DNA of 64,000 nt from Orthonyx spaldingii (taxonomy: Eukaryota; Chordata; Aves; Passeriformes; Orthonychidae). The notes beneath the pieces are model-generated. The model was not told the origin of the DNA and made no database searches. It saw only the letters and a program-made list of their open reading frames with translations. Within the stretch, counting starts at the first letter, position 1. Each line of letters begins with the position of its first letter. The DNA is taken from assembly GCA_013397795.1 (NCBI GenBank), contig VZTJ01002445.1, positions 144,900 to 208,899 on the forward strand, written 5' to 3'. Of the stretch, positions 21,101 through 29,899 are shown piece by piece. The translations under genes were made by a program, and so were the position numbers.

Positions 21101-21932
21101 AGCAAGTCAGCTATTGCATAGGTAGTGTAAGAGGGAGTTTCTCCATGTCACTTCTGTGTCTGATTGTTCCTCTTTGCAAGATTTTCTTCCTTAAATAAAC
21201 TATACAATATTAGATGTGTTTGACTTAAAGGCCTTTCAAGGAATGACAGCATAATAGAAATCCCCATTTTCTAACATTTAGGTCATATGTGTTGCATATA
21301 TGGTAATAACATCAAATATTTGTCCTGTACAGAACCATGTTCTAAACCATAAACAGAGCAAAACAATCTCCCAGAGGTGATAATTCAACCCCCATTTTCT
21401 TGACAAAGCAGAATATCCATAATTTGAATTCAGGTACGCCCTTGGAGTTCAGCTTAATTTTGTGGTCGTGATGCAGTAACCTCCCTGATAATGTATGGAG
21501 AGAACAGGAAGACACTTCCTACATGGTATTTAATCCTGAACTAAAGCCTGAATGGCTTTCTGCTTGATGCAGAATACCTGTACCTCCTGTTGAGGGTGTT
21601 GGTAGTCAAGACCTTGTGTAATTATGCCACAGTTCTGTTTGAATTTTTTATCCTGTACTATTTTTAGCAGGAAAACGATTGCATTGGGTGTAAAGCTGTA
21701 CATTTCACGTGAATTATTTTTTTTTTTTTTTTTTTTCCCCTTACCCTCCCGATCCTTGTTGAAGTTTCACACAACAGACATGACATTTCCTGACCTTCCT
21801 GGTTTTGAAGAGCTGGGGATTGAACCAGTCCCCCTGGAACAAAAAGCCATCGAAGTCCTGCGCCGCCACCGCAGGTTCCGCTGGTTGGATGCTGAGCTGG
21901 AGGAAGCAAAGCCAAAGACATACCCCATGTAA
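8990..21932 (+). CDS. NDUFA9: NADH:ubiquinone oxidoreductase subunit A9 (complex I 39 kDa subunit), 11 exons
   Basis: Accessory subunit of mitochondrial complex I, on the matrix side near the quinone site; it binds a nicotinamide nucleotide and has an extended short-chain dehydrogenase fold without known catalysis. Coding exons: 8990-9038, 11760-11930, 12698-12795, 12978-13069, 15481-15622, 15966-16068, 16736-16803, 16938-17014, 18440-18535, 20356-20422, 21765-21932. All introns are GT-AG and the joined length is 1131 nt, 376 residues plus stop, close to the 377 of the human protein. Residues 1 to about 45 are basic and variable, as in a mitochondrial presequence. GATGFLGR (residues 60-67) is the nucleotide-binding loop. 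Other conserved parts include IIPYRCD, MGDLGQLLF, VVINLIG, FIHISHLNAN, FGREDRFLN, KTVKQPVYVVDV and AIEVLRRHR. No frameshift or premature stop. Identity is close to certain; splice points are deduced by eye. Confidence 0.96.
9471..9613 (+). repeat. Intron 1 direct repeat, copy A
   Basis: Shares a long ordered similarity with 10770-10908, including CTGCCTTTCAGGAC and CTTTTTCCAGTTTGTGGGG. Roughly 75-80% alike by eye. The family is not recognised. Confidence 0.75.
9643..9807 (-). mobile_element. CR1 LINE 3' end fragment (NDUFA9 intron 1)
   Basis: Begins with the CR1 3' terminus in reverse complement (CATAGAATCACAGAATGG), then runs through 'GGAAGGGACCTTAAAGATCATC' and 'CCATGGGCAGGGACAC' type sequence to 'GGGGCAGCCACAGC'. 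A 5'-truncated copy. Confidence 0.93.
10770..10908 (+). repeat. Intron 1 direct repeat, copy B
   Basis: Second copy of the segment at 9471-9613, in the same orientation about 1.3 kb downstream. The flanks of the two copies do not match, so the duplicated part is limited to about 140 bp. Confidence 0.75.
11085..11289 (-). mobile_element. CR1 LINE fragment (NDUFA9 intron 1)
   Basis: Reverse-complement CR1 from 'CACCTTCCACTGTCCCAGG' to 'TTCCCCCTTGTCCTGTCACC'. It lacks the terminal part with the 8-bp repeats. Confidence 0.92.
11760..11930 (+). CDS. NDUFA9: NDUFA9 coding exon 2
   Basis: Acceptor TTTCAG, donor GTAATG, 171 nt, phase 1 at both ends. Codes for the end of the presequence and the nucleotide-binding loop GATGFLGR. 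Confidence 0.94.
12698..12795 (+). CDS. NDUFA9: NDUFA9 coding exon 3
   Basis: Acceptor CCTTTAG, donor GTGAGT, 98 nt. Codes for the second strand and helix of the Rossmann fold, with IIPYRCD and MGDLGQLLF; ends on a whole codon (Met). Confidence 0.94.
12978..13069 (+). CDS. NDUFA9: NDUFA9 coding exon 4
   Basis: Acceptor CTTGCAG, donor GTAATT, 92 nt. Codes for EWDCRDKDSIRR and VVINLIG; ends two bases into a Lys codon. Confidence 0.93.
15481..15622 (+). CDS. NDUFA9: NDUFA9 coding exon 5
   Basis: Acceptor TGCTTTAG, donor GTAAGT, 142 nt. Codes for NFRFEDEFVNIP, SKEAGVEKFIHISHLNAN and the run up to YLRNK. Confidence 0.94.
15966..16068 (+). CDS. NDUFA9: NDUFA9 coding exon 6
   Basis: Acceptor TGATAG, donor GTAGGT, 103 nt. 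Codes for AVGEEIVRKEFPDA and FGREDRFLN; ends after one base of an Asn codon. Confidence 0.93.
16736..16803 (+). CDS. NDUFA9: NDUFA9 coding exon 7
   Basis: Strong polypyrimidine tract with acceptor GTCAG, donor GTAAGT, 68 nt. Codes for RWFGGVPLIALGKKTVKQPV. Confidence 0.92.
16938..17014 (+). CDS. NDUFA9: NDUFA9 coding exon 8
   Basis: Acceptor CTCACAG, donor GTAGGT, 77 nt. Codes for VVDVAKAIINAIKNPDAKGK and the next few residues. Confidence 0.92.
17375..17542 (+). mobile_element. CR1 LINE 3' end (NDUFA9 intron 8)
   Basis: Sense-strand CR1 from 'GAAGCTGGCTGCCCCATCC' to the terminal ATGATTCTCTGA. A 5'-truncated copy. Confidence 0.93.
18440..18535 (+). CDS. NDUFA9: NDUFA9 coding exon 9
   Basis: Acceptor CCCTTCCAG, donor GTAAGT, 96 nt. 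Codes for HRYLLYDMVEYIYTVAYHP and a proline-rich stretch; ends two bases into a His codon. The long minus-strand open frame across it (17964-18587) is a shadow. Confidence 0.92.
18645..18695 (+). mobile_element. Short CR1-type 3' end (NDUFA9 intron 9)
   Basis: 'GGAGGTCTTTTCCAGCCTAAGTGATTCTGTGATT' type sequence (18661-18694) resembles the last bases of a different CR1 subfamily. Only about 50 bp remain. Confidence 0.6.
20356..20422 (+). CDS. NDUFA9: NDUFA9 coding exon 10
   Basis: Acceptor TTCACAG, donor GTAAGT, 67 nt. Codes for FIARLFEMNPFEPWLTRDK and VDR; ends on a whole codon. Confidence 0.92.
21765..21932 (+). CDS. NDUFA9: NDUFA9 coding exon 11 and stop
   Basis: Follows an uninterrupted 20-T run and a C-rich tract; acceptor TTGAAG. 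Codes for 55 residues including FPDLPGFEELGIE and AIEVLRRHRRFRWLDAELEE, ending in TAA at 21930-21932. Matches the human C-terminus in length. Confidence 0.94.
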   Translation, partial: FHTTDMTFPDLPGFEELGIEPVPLEQKAIEVLRRHRRFRWLDAELEEAKPKTYPM

Positions 21933-22770
21933 CAGCTGGCAAGGGGGATACTGAAAGCTTCTTCAACTGCCTTTGGATGGCCCAACATCTTTGGAGAACT
22001 GTGTACATACTGAGTAAAATGTATTAATCATGTAACTGTATTTCACCAGTGTTGTCTTTTCAGTTAAGGGGGTGCTGTCACTGCAACGCAGATTTTCTCT
22101 CTTGTCACAAAAGCAAACAACATGGTTGCTTAGCTGGTGAGCACTGCAATGTTTTGAAGGTTGGGACTAGAGGGAATGTGCCTTAACACTTGTCCCTTTC
22201 TCCTTTGGCTCTCATTGTGTTTTAGGTGCTTAAATGGTTTCAAGAGTGTTGCAGTTGAGGACTAGGTCATGCCCTTTCCAATAGGGATTGCTGGTAGCAC
22301 CACCTGTTCAGATTGTGAGATCCCAGACAAAGCCCTGGTTTTAAGTTCTTGACTCTTCTGAACTTTTTTTTCTGCTCTGAACACATCTCTTAAACGAAGT
22401 ACCAGCCTTCTTTCAGGGAGTCGTAGAGAGCCATAAGGTCTCCACTGAGCCTCCTTTTCTCCAGGTTAAACACCCCCAGCTCCCTCAGCTGATTGCTGTA
22501 GCCAAAGATCAGAACCTCTCACTCTTTCTGTATTGCCAAACTACTGTGAAACTGCTGGGCAAAGTGTTTCTCAGATTTCAAGAGCTTCCACATTTTGTTG
22601 TTCCACGTCAAAACTGCTGCTGCTGCTGTTTACTCTGTGAGAAAGAGGTGAGCTCTTGTGATAGTGTGAGTTTTTTGATCCTGCCTTCGAAGGAAGTACT
22701 CAGTTTGGCTCTCATGGATTGTTTACTTTTCTTTTGACAACATAAGTTCAGTGCTTTTAAAATAAATCTG
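21933..22770 (+). other. NDUFA9: Probable NDUFA9 3' UTR and downstream flank
   Basis: No canonical AATAAA follows the stop closely. The first clear one I see is AATAAA at 22761-22766, beyond a CR1 fragment. A nearer weak signal such as TATTAA at about 22021 may be used instead, so the true 3' end is not decided by the sequence alone. Confidence 0.4.
22411..22505 (-). mobile_element. CR1 LINE internal fragment
   Basis: Reverse-complement CR1: 'CATAAGGTCTCCACTGAGCC' and 'CTTTTCTCCAGGTTAAACA' with 'CAGCTCCCTCAGC'. It comes from further inside the element than the 3' end copies. Confidence 0.85.
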
Positions 22771-23431
22771 CCAGTTCAAAAGCTAGGACAAGCTGGAAGT
22801 GAAGTGCATATTATTAGTAATTTGAGCCTCAACTTTGATTATTTTTGACTGCCAGCTTTTCTCTATCAGACCCTAACTCTGTACTCTCATTAGCACTCAT
22901 TTGATAAGTGTGGCCCTGATCTTGATTTATTGCATGTTGCTCACATCCTGCTGTGAAAGCAGTCGTGTTCCTGAGCTGCTTCACAGGAGTACAGAGAGAT
23001 GCAATTATCATGTGGCCCTGCACAGCTAATGAGCAGTTTCCATTTTCAGATGGCAAAGTGCTGCAGGAAAAGCTGGCAGTGTTGGAATGTGAGGTGCCAG
23101 TTCTGGGAATGTTTACCGTGGTGCAGTGACTTATTTATTCCCACCCCCCATTCAAAGCACAGTTTTTCCAGTTGCACCCCAGAGCTCTCCTACAGGATCT
23201 TAATTCAGGTAGCTGTTAGAGAGTGGGAAAGGGGTGAATATCCATGAGAAACTTACTTGAAGCAGCTGTTCCACATCAGGAATATGGGTAGAGTGGAGAT
23301 CACAACACTTTGCCTTACACTGTGCTTCCCCTTCCTGCCTTGTAGAAACAACACTGATTTCTCGTTAGTTATCCCTCTGAAGCAATTCCTGTTTTCTGTA
23401 ATACAGCCCTGAGTACAGAATTGCCATAATC

Positions 23432-23800
23432 CATAGAATTACTAGGGTTGGACAAGATCTCCAGAATTGATGAGTCCAGGCTTTGATCACCCCTTGACAA
23501 TTACACCACAGCACTGAGTGCCTTGTTCGGTCGCTTCTTGAACACCTCCAGGCATGGGGACTCAACAATGTCTCTGGGCAGCCCCTTCCAATGCCTGACC
23601 ACTCTTTCCATGAAAAAATTCCTCCTGATCTCCAACCTGAACCTCTTTTGGCGTACCTTGAGGCTGTTTCCTCCTGTGCTGTCCCTTGTTCCCTGGGGGC
23701 AGAGCCTGATCCCCAGCTCACTGCCCCCTCCCGTCAGGGAGTTGTGCAGAGCCAGAAGGTCCTGCCTGAGCCTCCTTTTCTCCAGGCAGAGAAAAGCTTG
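23432..23800 (-). mobile_element. CR1 LINE 3' region, second subfamily
   Basis: Starts 'CATAGAATTACTAGGGTTGG' and runs through 'GGGCAGCCCCTTCCAATGCC', 'TTCCTCCTGATCTCCAACC' and 'TGAGCCTCCTTTTCTCCAGG'. The sequence differs from the GGGACC/CCATGGGCAGGG type elsewhere in the window. Confidence 0.88.
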
Positions 23801-24199
23801 AAGATTTCTCCAGTTGCTTAGAGGGCAGATTTTAATGTCTTAGAGGAGCATTCCTGCTGGCAGTAATTATTCTGTAGCTGGCTCTCTCTCCCTGCTGTTG
23901 TTTCTTCTTCTTTTCCTTCTGCCCTAAGAAATGCACATGGATATCTCATCGTCACTAGGGAACGTCAGGGTTTTGCTGTCGGGATTCTGATTTGGAGCAG
24001 GATACGGAGTTCACAGCTGGAGCAACATATGTAGCAACATGTGTACCTTGCTTTACCGCTATAGCCACGGCCTTGGCTTGCATTGAATCGCCAGTAGTCG
24101 GAGCTGCTGCTTAGCAAATCCTGATCCCGGTTTTCCACCCACCTCTTCCGGAGCCTCCTTGCCCAACATTCATCCTCTGGGGTGATACAACTGATTAAA

Positions 24200-24590
24200 A
24201 AGCCATTAAATACCTCCCTTCGAAGCTCACTGTCCTGGTGGACGCTGGGGACAAGTGGTGTCCCTCAGGAGTCCATACTGGGACCTGTGTTATTTAACAT
24301 CTTTATTAATGATGTCCTCAAAGGGATCGAGTGCACCCTCAGGAATTTTGCAGATGACACTAAAGCAGAGTTGTCACACATGAAGGACAGGATGCCATCC
24401 AGAGGGCCCTGGCACAGGGTGCCCAGAGAAGCTGTTGGCTACTCCTGGCAGTGTCCAAGGCCAGGTTGGATGGGGCTCTGAGCAACCTGGGACAGTGGAA
24501 GGTGTCCCTGCCCATGGCAGGGGGTTGGAACAAGATGATCTTAAAGGTCCCTTCCAACCCAAGCCATTCTGTGATGGTGGCAATTGAGAC
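24200..24590 (+). mobile_element. CR1 LINE copy with reverse-transcriptase remnant, internally deleted
   Basis: From about 24254 the + frame still reads SGVPQESILGPVLFNIF followed by INDVLKGIECTL and FADDTKAE. This is the CR1 reverse-transcriptase core with the catalytic F/YADD box. The frame then jumps within about 40 bp to the 3' end (GPWHRVPREAVG and the CR1 tail to 24575), so the intervening part of the polymerase and downstream region is missing. No start, no endonuclease and no full polymerase: a dead copy. Confidence 0.9.
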
Positions 24591-27500
24591 TTCATGTTCC
24601 TTGCTTTAAAACCATTGAGTTCACTTATCTCAAGATTATCCCTGAACCTGACTATTGCAAACCTCCCATACGTGGAGGAGATGCCCCTCAGCTTCTGGTC
24701 CCTGGTCAAAGCAGTTTGTACCAGGAAACAGAGACCCGGTTCTGCCAGAGCAGCACCCCAGGTGCTGCGAGGGATTTATCCAACTGCCTGCACCTGAGGA
24801 GCCTTTCAAGTGTGCTCAGGTGTGGCTGGGGGGGAAACCTGGGGGCAAAGGTGACAACAAACTGCTTAAAGCAGCCCTAGGTGGGGGTGAGGGAGTCAGG
24901 TGCACAGCAAAGAATCAGTTTGGCCCATTGCTCCTGCTTCCTTTCAGCCAGCAGTGCCTGTGGTAAGTCACTCTTTCGACTTTTTGCTGTATAAAGTATT
25001 TGCCGTGGGTTTTACGGAATCAAGAATGGATGGTTTTGTAAGCTGGAATTTCAGTGAGCAGCTGAAGAATTCTCCCCTGGCATCTGGTTTCCTCTGGTTT
25101 ATATCTTGTGGTTGGTTTCTCAGGTGTATAACAGGGCATCAGCGCCTCACTTTGTCCCTGTTAAGGTGTCTGTATTGTCTCTCTGCTATGGAATTAACTG
25201 GTGTGGAAGGCTTAAAGTGATGTTTTAGTCTTTCTATGAGCGAGTAAAGGGCAGGTTTTGTTCTCTGTGAATTTGTCTGCTGTCTTTGGCCAACAGGACT
25301 TACTAAGGGAAGGATAGAAAATAGGAGCACGTACACATTCTGCAGGTATACTTTCCTTAGGAAGTTCATCTCTAGCTAATATTGCTGTCAATTAAAATAA
25401 GGCTGGTGTTGCCACTGCATTGTGTGAGTTTCTGAAGGCTGAGGGCAGTCTGGGCAAAGCAGAGGTTGTGTCCCAAGACTGTGTCAGAGCAGTAATTTAG
25501 CATAGTAACACAACTGAGTGAATATGAAAACAAAAGATGTTTGCCTGTTTCAAATTTTGCCAGCATTTTTCTTACCTGTTTCTCCCATGTGCAACCCATG
25601 ATTTATACCCTTATGTTGGGTCTGGGTAGGAAAGAAAGAACCACTCATTTTTTCATGTTTGTTGCTCCACAAACCACCTTATTCCTTTCTTTTTCCTACC
25701 TTTAGAATTTCCCCAGCCTGCAGTTCAGTGCATTTCAATGCAATCTTTAACAAAGGAAGAATAACCTCTCACATCCTTGTGTTTTCTTGAAACAAGACAA
25801 ATCTGGTAATGCAGCATTAAATTCAACAGCAGTCCACTTCCCCATTAATTAACTTTTACTGTAAATATTTGGAATTTTTCATGCTAGTCTTCAAAAACTG
25901 GCACAAGTCTGTTTGACATTCCTAACGTAACTGATCCAGCCCATGGACCTCATTTTAGCACCACAGAATCATCATCCCTGGGCAGCCTATCCCAATGCTT
26001 GATAACCCTTTCTGTGAAGATAATTCTTGTTGAAAAGGAGAAAATTCAGAAATGCAGATGAAATCCTTTCCTCCTTGGCTGCAGGCTTGCTTGGCTTTAC
26101 TGCATGTGCAGCAGGAACCCACCTTGGCAGGAAGAACTTGAAAAAGAAAAAAAAGATCTTATTCTGCAGTGTCTGGTGGAATGGAGAGAAGAGCCTGTCT
26201 GGAGACAGGAGCTATTTAAGGGACTATTAATTGCCAGTTTCTTTAAGGGGAAACTGAATCAGAGAAGAGACAGAATCATTTAATCTGGCACTGGGGGATT
26301 TGATTAGCTCTGACCAGACCTTGTGTGGTGAAACTCTGATAATCAATAATAAGATGATTTTAAAAACCCCACTGCTTTCATTCACATCTTTTTTGCTTGA
26401 GTTCTCCAAAGTCAGGAGATAAATTTAGGTTTACCTTTTCATTTTCCTCCCTCTTTGTGGAACTGCAGCCCTGTTGAAACATCAAGTGTGCTTGTTATCA
26501 GTGGGATCCAGGGCCCTGCTTCCATCAAGTGCAATCCAGTCAGGAGCAGTGGGCAACATTGGGCCAAATTATTTGAATTTCATCTGTTTTGTGTCAAAAG
26601 TAAGGGAAGAAAAATGGTAGTTTTCAGAAAGTTAGATTATTCACTGTTGGCTCCACCTGTTTGTCACTATTCCTGTCCATATCACAGCACAAATTTTCCA
26701 TTCCCACACAAGTAGGTCTCTTCATTCTCTGTTTTGATATTTCTTTTTTGTCCTTATCTGACCGACGTTCCTGGGTTTTGTTGATGCTGTTTAACCTGCT
26801 GTATGCCTCTCTTCCTGCACACATTTTCCAGTGCAGTGCTTTCTGCATTAATTTTCTGGTACATAACTGGATTTTTTTTAAATATTCAGGAGACTGGAAG
26901 CCTTTTTCACTTGTGCTGAGATCCAGGTGAGGTGAGGACATCCACCAGCTTGGCAATTAATTACCAGTACTGAGTGGGCTAAAGGGCAGAGCTGCTCACA
27001 GTCAGCCACCCAAAATCCCTCAGTAAACTGTGCAAGACCAAAGACTGCTGACGACAGGGAGGGTCCATCAATCCTACAGGGCAGATTGGGGTCATATCCC
27101 ATCCTTGTGCCTGGAATCTGGAGCTTTGCATGGAGCTTCCTGCTTGAAACCAAGCATTTGGGTGTTCAGCTCAACTTTCTGTAGCAAATGTGATTTTAGC
27201 AATGGTTTTATGCTTCCCTGACACCAGCAGATCCTGTCTTCAGTTATCAGTCATGGCTGTAATCCCAGACTAGATTTCAAACCGTGTTTTTCCTGATTTT
27301 CGGGAGACTCGACATTACTTTGGAACGTGCTTTTCCACCTGTTCACTGTGAATTTACCCAGCTCTCCCAGACAAGGCAAAATGGTACCTAACAGTGTGTG
27401 TTTGCCTGCAGAATTCCCCAGGAATGTGCCATCTGTTTTCAAGTGCCTAAAGCAACCATGGTAATGGCAGCAGCTTTGAAGCCAAAATCACGCTTTACTT

Positions 27501-28549
27501 GAGCCCTGCTGTGGTGGACACACAGAGCTCTGAATTCAGTGTCAGGAATTCAGCTCTGAAGCCAGTGCTGGCTTCTAATGCCATTTGTGTTCCTGTTGCT
27601 GTGGTTCAGAAGAGATTTGCAAATGTAGGTCAATTCTGTGTGGATTATTTAACAGGAATTCTCGCTGGAAGTGTTATTTATGCAAGTGTCAGGTCTCAAA
27701 TCTGGGAGATCCTTGGTGTTATGGCACACATCCTCCAGCTATTACTTCTGTGGGAAGGGGAGTTTGACAAAGGGGAAATTCTTGTCGTGCACAAGTGATT
27801 TGAGGAGGTATTTATCAATTTGTTGTAATTCAAGGAGTAGTGATGTTGTGCTAGAGCTCTATGCTGATAGCCACACCCAAAAAAGACAGAGACAAATATT
27901 TGCAAACACCACAGCATCGGCTAACTTTGCTTCTGCACCTCCTTTAGACTTTGCATGTGTGTGTCTGCTGGTTTGGTTTTTTGTTTTTTTTTTTTTTGTT
28001 GAAGAGTGCAGGTGCCATTAGTGTGGTTGAAATGAGCCTGGCTCCTTCTTCCCCTGCCCTAGAAATGGTCCCTGCTGTGCTCAGCTCATTCAGCATCGAG
28101 TTCCATGTCTCTGGGACTGGCGTGCAAGTCAGTTGGTTTAAGTAATAGCACACTGTGCTGCAATCTGCTGCATAATTATACACTTAATTAGATTCACAGT
28201 TTGCTACCTTTGTCACACTGCGACAGGGCTCACTGCTCTTTAGGGAGGGCAAAAAAAAGTCTTCTGCTTATAGCTCAGAAAAGCATCATAACAGTTGATT
28301 TTTTCCCTGAAGGGTTGAGTTCCCTTTAGAAGAACCTACAGAACAGATTAAAGCCCAAGTAATTACTGTTTATTAAATGTCGGTGGTGAACACCCCCTAA
28401 TTAAAACAGGCCTTTGGGCTTGCAGGGGAGCAGCCCTGAGAACAAGATGATGATGGCAAACACACTTAGAGCTGTGGGATAAACAAAGAGGAAATTTCAG
28501 TGTGTGAGTTCTGAGTGAGCCATGATTGTGAGGTCTTACATGACACTGT
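24591..28549. other. Intergenic, no gene recognised
   Basis: Only short chance frames, the longest 116 codons (27671-28021), none with a recognisable domain. A small CR1 piece lies at 25975-26050. A T-rich run sits at about 27976-28000. Confidence 0.5.
25975..26050 (-). mobile_element. CR1 LINE fragment
   Basis: 'CTGGGCAGCCTATCCCAATG' followed by 'CTTGATAACCCTTTCTGTGA' matches the interior of CR1 in reverse complement. Short and diverged. Confidence 0.7.
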
Positions 28550-28897
28550 CAGACCATCACTGAACGGTTTGGGTTGAAAGGGATCTTAAAAATCATCTCA
28601 TTCCAACCCCCTGCCATGAGCAGGGACACCTTCCACTGTCCCAGGTTGCTCCAAGCCCTGTCCAGCCTGGCCTGGAACACTTCCAGGGATGGGGCAGCCA
28701 CAGCTTCTCTGGGCAGCCTGTGCCAGGGCCTCAGCACCCTCACAGGGAAGAATTTCTTCCTGATATCCAATCCAAACTTCCTCTCTGTCAGTGTGAAGCC
28801 ATTCCCCCTTGTCCTGTCCCTCCAGGCCCTTATCAAGAATCTCTCTCCATCTTTCCTATGGGCTCCCTTCAGGTCCAGGAAGGCCACAATGAGGTGG
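28550..28897 (-). mobile_element. CR1 LINE 3' region
   Basis: Reverse-complement CR1 from 'GGTTTGGGTTGAAAGGGATC' to 'CTCCCTTCAGGTCCAGGAAG' and 'CCACAATGAGGT'. About 350 bp, one of the longer copies here. Confidence 0.93.
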
Positions 28898-29107
28898 ATA
28901 ATTTATCTCAGGAGGTGAATCACCTCCTACTTCACAGGGCAAACTTGTTATTCTTCAAAATGTCTCACTTCAAAGTATCTTCCTTACATGTGTTAAACCT
29001 TGCTTAAAACTCTCTGATGGGCACTGCTTGTGTGTGTCAGCAAACCTGCAATAGCATTAGTTTACCATTATTCCTTTAAAACAATAGCATGCTTTGGAAT
29101 GGAGGTG

Positions 29108-29212
29108 TCCATGTGGCTCTGAGCAACCTGGTCCAGTGGAACCCATGCAGGGGAGTTGGAACTGGGTGATCTTTCAACCCTTCCAACCCAAGCAATTCTA
29201 TGATTCCATGAT
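29108..29212 (+). mobile_element. CR1 LINE 3' end
   Basis: Sense CR1 tail: 'GGCTCTGAGCAACCTGGTCC' to 'CAATTCTATGATTCCATGAT'. The terminal 8-bp repeats are well preserved. Confidence 0.9.
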
Positions 29213-29639
29213 TTTGTCATTTGATCCTTCCCAGAGAAATCCTTCCAACCTTCTCCATGAAATGAGATGAACAAATGGGCATAAAAATTTTATTTCTCAT
29301 CTTGTTACTCTGCTTTCTTTCAAGATAGAAACCTTAGAAGTGTCTGACTGCTTGAAGCCTCCACAGATGGGCTGTTTCCCTGGGCAGGACATTGCAATGT
29401 GCAGTATTTCAGGGACTGTGTCAAATTGTCCACGCTTTTAAGCGTTCAGGAACAAAAGCCAATGCTTCCCTCTGTAAGGGAAGAATCCTTCTCAACATCT
29501 TGCTGGTGCAACTATGGCAGACTGCCTTTGTTCAGACCCTGCTATGATGCTGTGAAGTTGATTATTGTGCATTTCACTGAGCAGTGCCAGCATTTAGGAG
29601 CCTGCGCTGTTAATTAGGGAAGTGGTTGTCCCTCTGTGT

Positions 29640-29705
29640 GTCCCTTGGCACTGGTGAGGCCATGCCTCGAGTTCTGTGCCCAGTTTTAGGTCCCTCACTT
29701 CAAGC
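29640..29705 (+). mobile_element. CR1 LINE internal fragment
   Basis: 'CACTGGTGAGGCCATGCCTC' then 'GAGTTCTGTGCCCAGTTTTA' is the well-known CR1 stretch upstream of the 3' end, sense orientation. Confidence 0.75.
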
Positions 29706-29899
29706 AAGGTCCCTTCTGTTCACACCTTCCCAGCCTCTTTGCCTGATAACCCCATTCACCGTTTCTGCACCAGACTGCTCTCTCTCCTTCATCATCCTGA
29801 CTTTAAAGCTCTTCTCACCAGGTTGGACAGTTTTTTGAAAAGAAAACTTTTCCCCTCTTGATCACATGGACCTTGTCCCCTCCAAGCTGTCACTGATCT

